Origin: Prunella strophiata
Lineage: Eukaryota > Chordata > Aves > Passeriformes > Prunellidae
Length of the DNA: 64,000 nt
Assembly: GCA_036583965.1 (NCBI GenBank)
Contig: JAZBQD010000026.1
Location: 1,798,001 to 1,862,000, forward strand
Reading direction: 5' to 3'
The notes beneath the pieces were generated by a model. That model ran no database searches. It saw nothing but the letters and a program-made list of their open reading frames with translations, and was not told the origin of the DNA. The position numbers and the translations under genes are program-made. Positions 13,686-24,164 of the stretch are shown here, one piece after another; the stretch's first letter is position 1, and each line of letters opens with the position of its first letter.

Positions 13686-13995
13686 AAAGGAAGCACTGGA
13701 ACTAGCAGCAAGGTGGGGTTGCCTGCATGGGCAGCCCTTCATTTGAATGCAAATGTAATTTTGGGGCAGGCAGTTATCTGTGACATCAGGCAGGACCTTA
13801 GTAAACTGTTACCACCAGCACCTGGTAAAACCATTGTTAATCATGTGTAGTAAAGGGACATCAGGGCTAGCAGGAGTCATTTATAGAGCCAGGCTGGGCT
13901 AGAAAAGAGAGAAAGAAAGAGGAGGGGAAGGGAGATCAAACAAACCCTGCGAGGAGCAGGATGTCCCAGCAAGACAAAGGCAGGCTGTGAGCATC
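13686..13995 (+). promoter_or_regulatory. CDX4: CDX4 copy 1 proximal promoter and 5' leader
   Basis: About 140 bp (13686-13828) align with the region just upstream of copy 2 (36112-36245), which marks this as the duplicated proximal promoter. Visible sites are a perfect octamer ATGCAAAT at 13747-13754, a CRE-like TGACATCA with one mismatch at 13781-13788, an E-box CACCTG at 13819-13824 that is shared with copy 2, and TTTATAG at 13880-13886. The last could serve as a TATA box and also matches the CDX binding consensus, which would allow autoregulation. If it is the TATA box, transcription would start near 13910, giving a leader of about 85 nt. The start site is inferred, not seen. Confidence 0.6.
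13961..13990 (+). other. Upstream ORF in CDX4 copy 1 leader, 9 codons plus stop
   Basis: An ATG with A at -3 opens a nine-codon frame (MSQQDKGRL) that stops five bases before the main start codon. The same upstream ATG exists in copy 2, also exactly 35 nt before its start, inside the shared context CGAGGAGCARGATGT. The reading frames then differ in length. The conserved position suggests a real leader feature that tunes translation, but use of this ATG is not shown. Confidence 0.5.
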
Positions 13996-14443
13996 ATGTA
14001 CGTGAGCTATCTGTTGGATAAAGACAGCAGCATGTATCCGGGATCCGCAAGGTGCACCAGCAACAACCTGCCCGTGCAGAACTTCGTGTCTGCTCCAGCC
14101 TACTCTGACTACATGGGATACCACCCTGTGCCAGCCCTGGACACCCACGGGCAGCCAGCACCAGCCTGGGGCTCCCACTACGGCCCCCAGCGCGAGGACT
14201 GGAGCGCCTACGGCCCAGGCCCTTCCAGCGCCGTGCCCGCTGCCCACATCAATGGCTCATCCCCTGGCCAGGGCTCCTACAGCTCTGCTGAGTACAGCTC
14301 CCTGCACCCCGCTGCTGCTGCTGCTGCTGCTGCTGCAGGGTTACCTCCTGTAGATACAATCAATGCCCAGCAAATCTCTCCCAACAGCCAAAGGCACAGC
14401 TCTTATGAGTGGATGAGGAAAACGGTGCAATCCACTTCCACAG
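13996..14443 (+). CDS. CDX4: CDX4 copy 1, exon 1: N-terminal transactivation region
   Basis: Encodes residues 1-149 plus one base of codon 150. The start is ATG 13996, because it gives MYVSYLLDKDSSMYP, the caudal-family N-terminal signature; the GTG reading nine bases earlier is not a start. The exon contains a run of nine alanines (eight GCT codons and one GCA) and the caudal hexapeptide YEWM at residues 137-140, which in this family contacts PBX-type cofactors. It ends in a phase-1 donor (CAG|GTAGGA). CDX proteins are nuclear transcription factors of the ParaHox class that drive posterior Hox expression, axial elongation and blood formation. From 14057 to 14430 this exon is almost identical to copy 2, with one substitution and two extra alanine codons, whereas the first 20 codons and the last few differ. 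The start motif looks closer to CDX1/CDX2, but the gene tail is CDX4-class. Confidence 0.93.
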
Positions 14444-17400
14444 GTAGGAGGGCACGGAGGTTTTGTGCTGAGAAGAGGTTTTTACTTGTTGTTGTGTCAT
14501 TGTGGGGGTTTTGCCAGGTTCCCTGTTCAGAGAGAAGGATTCAGATTAACAAAGAGAGATCCTGGTTGCTCTGAAGGGTTCTCTTGCTAGCGGTTAAATA
14601 TTGGTTCAATTACTGGAGGTTTGGTTTGGTCAGTTGATTATTTCTTGTGTTTCTTGCTTGACCTTATAATCCTGTGGGAGATGAAAAGTAATGTCCTTTC
14701 ATTCCTCACTTCAGATATGTTTTTAAAGTTTGTGATATCCAATAGCTGCTTTTAATAGGAGTTCTGTAGATTGGGAAGAAACAGGAAGTCTTGTATTCAC
14801 CACCACCTATTCTTTACTTACTTTCCTCAAGTTTTGGAGTACCTAGGAAAAGTTCAAGTAAAATATGCACAGCAGGGGGTTGGCAGTAAGGCTTTCTACC
14901 AGAAACAACCCCTCCAAACCTCAGAACACTGAAACGAGATCTGTAAGATCAAACAATGAGTCAATGCTTCAAAAACAGGGATGATAAGGAAAGACTTGCT
15001 TCACTTTGTAGTAGCAGCTCTCAGAATATGCAGGAATACAAAGATCCATGGTAACACAGCCTGGTAATACAGCCACAGATTAGGCTCGGCTGCATGACAG
15101 TCAAGGAGTACAAAACAATTTTTCAATTGTATTTAAGCAGCAAAAATAAGCCATGAAGTTGGAGGGAAAGGTTCTGTTTGATTGGGAGGAGGAACAAGAG
15201 AAAAATATAAACATTGAGCATCCCTAAAACAAAAATCTGCACCCTGTATATGAAAAAATATTAAACAAGATAGGGGAGAAGAAAAAGATGGAAAACTGCC
15301 TGAAAAGAACAGAGACATAATCTGCTGTATAAAAGTATTTGATCCTCTGAGGTGCTGAGCAGCTTTGACATGCACTGAGATCAGCAGAAATTAGGGATTC
15401 TCAATTCCTCCCCTAAAGAAATGCTCCCAGTATTTCAGTGCTGCAGTCCCAGGAAAGTTCCTTCCCTTCCCCTCCCTCCCTCCACACCTGCCTGAAAATA
15501 AAAGTCTTCAAAGCAGGGACTGAATCAATCTCTGGTGGAAAAGCAGGTACTTAAAACAGACATTAGAGAATTGAAAGCAACTGCATAGAAAAGTTGTCTG
15601 TATTAAAATAATGCATCTAATTTTGGGAGAAAAATGGGCAGAGTCCTCCTCACTCCTGCTGAACTCATGGAGAGTCCACAGAATTCAATAAAGCAATCAG
15701 AACAGGCTGTTGCTCTGTGTGAATAAAAATTTGGGGGGATAAAAAAGTTTGTATTTTTAAAATCATAATTGTAATTTTAAAATTCTTCACTGAATATTAT
15801 CTAAGAAAAAACAAAAGAGGGCCTGTTTTGAAAAAACTTGCAACTTACTTTTGAGGAGTCCTTACAACATGCAACAAAATTGTTCATTGATTGTGGGATT
15901 TACAGATGGCAAAACCCTTGCTAAAAAAAACCCACTGCTCCTCATCCCTTCCTTACCTGCTTTGTGCTCCTCTGGATTCCAGTCACAGCAAGGGAGCAAG
16001 ACCTGATTTGTTCTGTGCTGTCCCTCTGATGGTGGGACACTGGGATAGATTGATACTGCACACACTCACATATGTACATAATATAAAATATCACATTCTA
16101 GCTGCTGCTCAAGAAGAACTTAGAGAATTCTAACTTTCCAAATTTCAAGACTGCAAAGGTCAGAGCATTCCCAGAGAGCTGGGAGTGTCTCCTTTCTGGA
16201 GTGGTCTAACAAGATATTGAGCATATCTATGTCCAGAACTGGAGAAATCAGCATGCCATAGAACAGACCCTCCCAAATGCCCATGGGCCAGTGGAATGCT
16301 ACATTTAAAAGCTACTGAGTGTTGCTCAGTTAGGGAAAAAATCCAGAGGAGGAATTCTCCTGCTGCTACTTTCCCTCTTGTATATATTAGTATTTCTGCT
16401 AGGCCAGGCAGGCTAAGTGCCAGCAGCTCTGCTTCATTGGAGTTGGTTCCCTTCTCTCCCTTCACTCCTTATCCTCTCTCTTTTTCTGTTTAAAAGCAAG
16501 GGCACTGGTATCCTTCATGGTTTCCCAAAAAATGAAATAACTTCAAACTATTTTCCCTTGCAGCAGTGGCAGCTCTAGGAAAGCAGCTGAGTGAGTTTGG
16601 TTCTGTAGATGCAGGTGTTGCAGTGATTTCAGGGGTGTGACCAGGCTCACTGCAAATGTTGTTTGCTTGATCATGATCAAACATCTAATAATTTTCTTAG
16701 ATGGAATCCAATTCTTTTTACATCCTTAAAGCTGTCTCTGTTCACTGAACATTATCTTCCTGTCACTTTACAAAACCTTTGGGAATTTCAGTAAAGGTCT
16801 GGTGTTGCAAGAATGAAGGAATCACACTTATTATTTATTAGCTTTCCTTATTCCCTGTGAATAGCTAGAGATGAAAAAAATGAGACTCAGACTTACCTGA
16901 AGTGATCACAACAGAAATCATTTAGACAAATTAATTTTGTTATTTATTCATTACAAAGCACTAATTATCAACTACTAACACTACCAATAATATTTCACTG
17001 TGAAAACAATAATTATTAAAGCAAGTAATTTTTGCAAGATACTCTCAGAAGTGTGCAAGAAATGTTCCTGTAATCTGATCCCTTTAAGACTGGGAGAGAT
17101 TCTTGCCAAAGGTTCACTCACTTTGAGCAGTCTGACTTGGAGCAGCTACAGAAACAAGGCTCTGAATCTATGGCATTCCCATCTCCAGAGATTTCATGGT
17201 TATCTTCTCTTACTGGTGCAGCCTCATGTCCTGACAGATGACAAACAAAACACTTTATTGCAATTTCTACCACTGCCTCATGCCCTCCAGGTCTTTTGAT
17301 AATGTTATCTACACAACCTAACCTGAAACAAAGGAAAAAATTATTTCGAGTTTTACTCTTTAACTTTAAAAACAACATCAGTGTAGAACCACGTGTTCAA

Positions 17401-19550
17401 CTGATGTAAAGTGAAATTTGTGAGGTTACCTGAAACCTCTGGAAGATCACATTATTTAATGTGAGATTATCATTCTGATTTAATGCTACTAGAATGCATT
17501 TCCTGCAGAAAAGTCCTGCTGAGGCTTTCATGCATCCTTCTTTCTCTGCCTGAAGGATGGCTGAGTGTCTGTCCCTGCCTTGGCACTGCAGGGATTGGAG
17601 CCTCAATGCAGAGCATGTAGAGTCCAGTGCCCTGTCTCTGCACTCCTCAGCCTGTTGAGGAACAGGAAAAAGCCAGTGTGTTTTGACTCAGAACACTTGA
17701 AGGGGAAGCACTGAGTACTGGGGATTTTCAGCCACAAACACTGAGAGAAAAGACTCCAACCCTTACACTGCTCCTGTCTCCTCAAGCTCTCCTTGGAGAG
17801 GGTGAGCACAGCCAGGACAAGGAGCAATTGTAACACAGAACAGAACAAAGGCACAGATAGAAATGTGAGGTGGTAATTCCACACACACACAAGCAAATTC
17901 TTTGATGGAAAGTAGAATAAAACCATCTTAGAAGAAGTTACAAATCTCGCCCTGTTGATTTCAGGATTTTTATGGAGCTGTGTCATCACTCACACAGGAA
18001 GCAGACTTGACTTTATGACTGTGTGAGAAAACAACACACACCTGTGGTAAAAGTGTGCCCAAAACACTGAGTTTGAGCAGGGAACTCCCAGGAGAATTTG
18101 CTCACAAAGCTGAAAGTGCACTTTAAGATCTGCACTTATACTACCATAAAACAGGGTGGGGGCACGTTTTGAAACAGGTGAACTGATTCAGATGAGAGAT
18201 TTTTCCTGCAGATGACAACTCTCCTATCATTCTTCTTCAATAAAAATTTACTCTGCAGACACAAAATACAGTTTTCTGCTGCTGATGACAGGAGAACTGA
18301 GAGCATCATGGCTAAAGGCACTGTAAATGTATCTCACTTAGTCTTTGAAGGAAGGAGTTATATTCCTTCAAATGGAAGGAAGAGGAGCAAGCCTCTTTAG
18401 AGGCCATTCCTGTAAAATGCTGAATGCTAAAGAACATGCAACACTTGGGAAAAATCTCAGCTAATCACTTTCCTTTTAGTCTATAGTCATTGGCAATGGG
18501 ATTTCCCCTGGTTTGCCACTCAGAAATCCACTGACATTTTCTGCAGGTTGAGTGCTTCTGCCTGTCCAGTCATTGCTTAAAGAGAACAAAAATGATTCTG
18601 CTGTGAATCCCATTCCTTCTCTAGATGAAGATGAAAAGTTTACACTAGCAAAGGGAAGAAGAGAATTTGGCCAATGAGCTTTATTCCAGAATAACAGAAC
18701 ATATTCAAAATTGAAAACATAAGGGAAAATTCAAGTCTGATGAAAGGTTTCAATTCTGATTCTAGTTCTGGTTTTCCAGCATGAACAATCTGAGCATATA
18801 TAAAAGAACAGATGAGCAAGACATAGCAGAAAATACAAACACAGAATTACACTGAGTTTCACAAACCTTTAGCACCTAACTTTGCAGTGATGCACAGGAC
18901 CAGGACACCTATTTATTACACCAAGGTTTCTGGCAGGAATATTATATAAGATTGGATCTATGTCACATTTTCTAATACAGTGGCTGGCGGGGTTTTTTTT
19001 AAATTTAGCTTATACAGAACATCATGTGTAGCACAATGTTTGTCTTCAAAATTATTTAAAATTACTTTTGCTTCACAATTTCAATTAAGTCAGTGAAATT
19101 ATTGACTTAAGTCAGGGAGAATTTGCCCTTTATTTTTTTCTATGCTTTTAAAGTACATAAGTAGTTAGAGTAGCTAAACAAAACTGAGGCCTGATATCTG
19201 TCAGTCTATATAAACTCAAAAATTAACATCAGTTTTATAATACTAAAGTAACAGAGAGATGCAGGTGGAAACTGAGCATATCCTCAGGCCAGAAGCTATT
19301 TGACATTTTTGGGATGATTTAAGGTAACATCCAGTCACCAAGGACAGACATAACTTCCTCTGAAACACTGCTAAACCCCTGGAATCCAGGCTGCAATGCT
19401 TTGTCAGCAATCCCACAGTAATCCCACACTATCCTATCCTAGGACATCTTCAGGCACCTTCTGATTTTATGAGAGATGCTGATGTCAGTGCCTGCAGAAT
19501 ACTCCTGAAAAGTTAAGAGAGGAGGCTCTGAAAGAGGGCCCAGGGCTGGT

Positions 19551-19844
19551 TCTAATGCTAATTTATTTTGCTTTGTAAACAAGTTGTGAGGTCCGATGGT
19601 GGAGGGTTTTTTTTTCCTTTCCTGGCCTACATTGTCTGAGGTTTTGAGGCCTATCTGTCATATTGAGGCAACAGACCCTTTTAACACTTCACTTTGCTTT
19701 GATATGCACTCTTGTCTCTTCCTTCTCCCTCTTTTCTTCAGGAGTTATATTGCCGGAAAGGGTGATGATTTTCACAGCAAATAAAGAGGCCTTCTCCCAG
19801 CTTTATTGTCTTCAGAAGAAATACTCTGTGAATTTTATGACCAA
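19551..19844 (+). promoter_or_regulatory. Duplicated intron 1 element A (copy 1)
   Basis: Bases 19622-19844 (223 bp) are identical without a mismatch to 39987-40209 in copy 2; similarity continues at a lower level back to about 19551. The block holds a TCF/LEF-type CTTTGAT at 19697-19703, a CDX-type TTTATTG at 19802-19808 and AATAAA/TTTATT at 19780-19785. This combination suits a Wnt- and CDX-responsive intronic enhancer. It also contains a long pyrimidine tract ending in CAG at 19741, which resembles a splice acceptor, and an open frame shared by both copies. An enhancer is my preferred reading; a cassette exon is the alternative. The identity itself is directly visible. Confidence 0.6.
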
Positions 19845-20851
19845 TGGGAAAGCTGTTCCCTTCCCCCAGCTCAAAACTCAGGCCAGTCAAAAATTGCCAG
19901 AGTGGGTGTGATGGAGCAGCATTGTTAAACTGTACCCACAAAAACATTTCCAGCTCTGAAATGTCTGATTTCTTGCTGGTCCAAAGGCACTCCTCAGCAG
20001 TCACCAGTGCAAAAGAGGGGTTTGACAAAACTCCCTCTTCTTACATAGCTCATAAACCCAGGAAATCCACTCCCCCAGCACAAAGGCAGGCAGGCTGCAA
20101 AGGTAACTGCTTCAAAGCCCTTTTTGTTTCATTTCTCTTCCACCCAAGCATCAATAACCTCTGCAACCACAATTCCATGGTGTGACTGTCCATGCCAGAA
20201 CATATTCCCTACAGAACTCACACAGTACTGCTGATTATAATTTTAATCTGTCACTAACAAAAGATAGATTAATTAAGATGGTACAAAGTCAAATGTTGGC
20301 TATTCCACTCACCTAAGTGAGGAAAATATGCAGGATTCCATTAAAGAGTTGGATTAATACAAGGACTTTTATCATTGCATCATTAATTCTGCTATTATGT
20401 CCTGAGAAGTGAAGAACAACTTCCCACTGTCTGTGGGGTGAATCCATTAGTCCCACCTCAAATTTTACTCAGGTAATATTTCTCCTAGAAATAAAATGCA
20501 ATTGAAATTAAAACCAATAGGTCTGCAGAACAAAGTGGATCTGCTCTGTCTAACAGAGAATTCAGAAGCTAAACTCCCAAACTGTTTGGGGATGGGTTCT
20601 GTTGCTGCTGTTTGTTAACTCTGGCAAATAAAAGTGTGCTTTGCCTTTGAAAGGAAATGCCATGTGCAGACTAATTCCAGCCCAGCATCCAACAAAGGCA
20701 GGAGGAAGACTCTCACTGACATCAAGGAGAGTAAAGGCCTAACAAACTAAAGCATGGCTCTGCCAGAGCTAAAAGTATCTCTTGGAAGACTCTGGCAGAT
20801 CTCAGCTCCCACTGCCTCTTGTCTCTCACAGACAATATTACTCCACACATT

Positions 20852-20869
20852 AAAAAAAAAAAAAAAAAA
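20852..20869 (+). repeat. Poly(A) run of 18
   Basis: Simple A homopolymer in CDX4 copy 1 intron 1. A similar run of 19 A lies at 21426-21444, just after duplicated element B. No transposon body is recognisable next to either. Confidence 0.8.
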
Positions 20870-21281
20870 TCAAATTATTAAAGACAAGGTTTATGTGACA
20901 CATCAGAGAATTTTTCTCAGAGCATTCCTCAGAATCACCTTACTTTTGCTTTTTTACTTTCTAAATTATTTTCTTAACTTTAAGAAATAAATTAGATGTC
21001 AAAGCTCCCAATCTTCCTTCAAAAAGAATCCAGATATTATCAATTCCACTAAAAGAACCTGAGAGCTGCTCATGCAGAAATAAAGGATCTTATGGGAGAA
21101 AATTCTATTTTCCATGTACATTTAATTGCTTCTTCAGCTTAAAAAGAAAAAAAAAAACCAAACCCACAACCCTCTCCTATTCAGGTAATAAGGGTTTAAG
21201 CACTTAAAACCAGAAACAGGAAGATTTTTCTTGAAGTTTACCACCTTGTTTTGGCAATAGAGGAACATTTGATATTTGTCT

Positions 21282-21405
21282 GTGCCTTCTGAAAGAGAAT
21301 AGAGGTCAAGATAAGATCACCTTGTTGCTCTTTTGTGTACTCCATCTTAACAACACAAAGGACACTAAGGAAACATGTTAAACATTTTGTTCCCTAGAAT
21401 GACCC
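21282..21405 (+). promoter_or_regulatory. Duplicated intron 1 element B (copy 1)
   Basis: Aligns with 40714-40855 in copy 2 with many substitutions and small indels. Shared landmarks are GATAAGATC (21310-21318), a nearby TTTGTGT motif and CATCTTAACA. The GATA-type site and the HMG-like TTTGTGT are the best kept parts. Preservation after an old duplication, when the surrounding intron has lost similarity, suggests a regulatory role. It was not homogenised like element A. Confidence 0.45.
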
Positions 21406-24018
21406 CAAATTCTCATTTGAAGAGGAAAAAAAAAAAAAAAAAAACCCTTAACCAAACTACCAGTTAAAGAGATCAAAAGTTAAAAAATATCAAGTGAGGC
21501 ATTAAAGCACCACAGGTTACCATATGTTAAACAAACAATTTACACTTCCAGTGAAGGAAAACAAATGCCCTGGTATTTATGTGGACTGAACTGAATCACT
21601 GCTGTTCCTTAGAGACTCTACAATTCTTACCTTAACGTTGTAAAATTAGCAGCACTTTTCACTGGATTATCAGTGTAAACGTCACTGGGCTAATTCTGCT
21701 TCCACTGCAGTTTCACAGAGGTGGAAATGCCAGTGAATGAGAACGTCCTGCACATCTTCCCCAGCCAGGCAGCACCTTCACAGACAGGTAACAGATATGA
21801 GACAAAGGATTGAGCAGAACCCACAGCCTAAGGAGCAATCCCACACCTGTTTTCCCTATTGAAATTATTCCAAGTAATCAGGCTGATGGCCTTAAGAAGG
21901 GTTGGATGATGCCCAGAACATGGTAAAGGCACTATTGATGCTCCCCCAGGGTTGGAACATGGGAGCTGAAGGACCAAATTCTGATGAAGACTTGGTTCTA
22001 CAAGCCTTGGGGAGAGTCCTAGAGAACCCCTGTCTTGTAGGGTGAACCAGAACCATCCCCATCCAGGCTATAAAAGGATTTATTTACAGCTTTGCACTGC
22101 CCAGGACTCCAGTGCTCACCAACTCTGGCTCTGGGATCTATACAAATAGTGCAAAGAGGAGCAGAACCTGAAGAAACTCCTAATGCAAGCAGTAGGTTGG
22201 TAAGCCAAAAATTCTTAGAAATAGCCAAGTCCTGACTGTCAAATACTGGAAGAGGCAAAAGTGACCCTATATGGTGTGCATGGCAAGTGGAAAGCAATGC
22301 TTACTTTAAATATGTTCCTTAAAAAACAAAGAGACACCACATCTCCCTCCACAGATGGGGGAAAAACATTAATCCAAGAGTCTGCTGTAGTCCTGTACCC
22401 TGATTTCTGATCTTTGGGAGCTATGAAGGGGAGTGGGAAGGAGGGGCTGGGTAGGAATAGGCCTTTGGCAGCACTTAGAGATGGCCCTGCAGCTCCTCTC
22501 TCCAGCCAGGGAAAGCTGGTGGCTCTGGGGCTCTGTGCCATCAGGATCTACTCAGACACTAAAATGTTACCAACTCCATACCTGGGAATTTCACCCCATT
22601 CCAAATTAACTGCTCTTATAGAGTGGAATTGTTAGGAGCTTGTGGCACCTGTGTTTTGAGGAGTTAGGCATCCCTGTAACCTTGTCAGAAAAAGCTCTGT
22701 AAGCAAACAGGAGCTGCTGTGCAAAGCCACACAACACCTGCAGCAAGAGCAGATGGGTACAGGTACAAACACCTGAGTTCTGTTCATCACCTGGGAGAAC
22801 CTGAACCTGAGGGGGTTCTTCTGCTGCAGTGATTGCTGGAGGCACAGTTTCACAACCTCCAGCACCACAATGGAATACAGAGCAAAAAAATACTGAAAAT
22901 ATATTCCCTGTCCCAGACAATTCACTGGCTAAATATGCACATCTGAAGGAATGTCCATATAAATACAGGTCAAAAAAATGGTAAGATTGTGGTCAGCAAT
23001 GACAACACTGGTCTTAACACAACAATGATCCAATTTGTTAAAAAAAGTGGGAAGACCTCAGGCTTTGGCTTTAAGCAGGTGCTGATCTTCAATATATTGA
23101 TTCCCTACATCATAAACCACAGAGGAAGGGAGCCACCAGCAGCCTTTTCCATTCTCAGCTTTCTTTCAGAGCAGCCACACATTCTGTCCTCAGAAATGAC
23201 CCCGTATGGAATCCATAAAATTTCAGCTCCTTGCATCTGTGCTCCCTGGCTCCTGTCATCTGCCATTGCCTTTGAATGCCCTGGATGCTGCTGAGCCGTG
23301 TCTGCTCCACTCAGCTGCACCCACAGCTGAAGGGAGGCAGCAGTGCTGCTCCCAAAACAGCAGATGCTGCAGTTCCCTGCCCATTGTGAAGTATTATTGC
23401 TTGCCTTTTCTCTTTTTTATGAACTGTCATCTGAAAATCTATGTTACTGTTCCCTGGGCTGTTATCAGGTCATGGGCAGACTGTGCCAGACTTGATGGGA
23501 AAACACAACCTTCCAAATTGCAGGAACAATCACAACATTGTGGGAATTTTTCTAGCAACAAGAAGTGAGGAACTTTGGAAGCTCTCAGTTTTTTCTGTGC
23601 AGTAAAATGTCCTTCAAAATTTTCTCTGAGGCAGGTAAGAGTGTCAGCTCCAGGGACAGAGACAAGAGCAATGCAACACCAGGCAGGATGTTTGCAGCAG
23701 AGCTGGGAACAGAACCCAGGTCTCCTGGCTCCTTATTCTTACCAGGAATGCCTTCCCTTTCCCAAATGATAACACAGGGGTGATAAAGAACATGAGAAGC
23801 AGTTTATTATCTATTTACTAAGGAGCAAACCTAGTATCTGATGGTATGAACCTCTTGTGTTGTAAATCAAGACCGAGTCAAGGGAGTTACTCTGGGTAAG
23901 TGCATAGAGAATCAGGCCTAAAATCCCCCCAGATATTTTCAAATGTAAAGCCAGATATTTTGTGGTACTAAAGTGAAAAAATTCTAGCTTGAAGCAATGT
24001 GTTCTTCTTTCAAAACAG

Positions 24019-24164
24019 GTAAAACAAGAACGAGAGAGAAGTACCGAGTGGTTTACACAGATCATCAGAGATTAGAATTAGAGAAGGAGTTTCATTACAA
24101 CAGATACATTACAATCAGGAGGAAGTCTGAACTTGCTGCAAACCTAAGACTTTCCGAGAGACAG
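24019..24164 (+). CDS. CDX4: CDX4 copy 1, exon 2: first part of homeodomain
   Basis: Starts after CAAAACAG, completing glycine 150, and ends at ERQ|GTAGAG in phase 0, the standard caudal intron position between homeodomain residues 44 and 45. It encodes residues 150-198 and carries the conserved caudal stretch [19 protein letters not shown]. The homeodomain spans residues 155-214. Against copy 2 there are four amino-acid differences (R for K at homeodomain position 1, Y for C at 22, A for V at 36, R for G at 39) and about 21 base differences in 146. Arginine at homeodomain position 39, codon AGA, sits in the turn between helices 2 and 3, where copy 2 and mammalian CDX proteins have glycine. 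Confidence 0.93.

Larger units (their letters stand above)
14444..24018 (+). other. CDX4: CDX4 copy 1 intron 1 (9.6 kb)
   Basis: Starts GTAGGA and ends in CAG before the homeobox exon. It is about twice as long as the matching intron of copy 2. Two blocks align with copy 2 and are listed separately: 19551-19844 and 21282-21405. Between them lie ordinary AT-rich sequence and two poly(A) runs, at 20852-20869 and 21426-21444. I see no other gene in either strand of this intron. Confidence 0.85.

Noticed and set aside
13987..13995. Alternative start three codons upstream in CDX4 copy 1 (M-S-I-M-Y-V)
   Set aside because: The codon is GTG; ATG 13996 gives the conserved MYVS start.
19663..19911. 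Open frame of 82 codons shared with 40028-40372 in the other copy, as a possible small protein gene
   Set aside because: The frame is the same in both only because 223 bp are identical. It starts and ends outside any gene context and diverges at once beyond the identical block. It shows no protein similarity.
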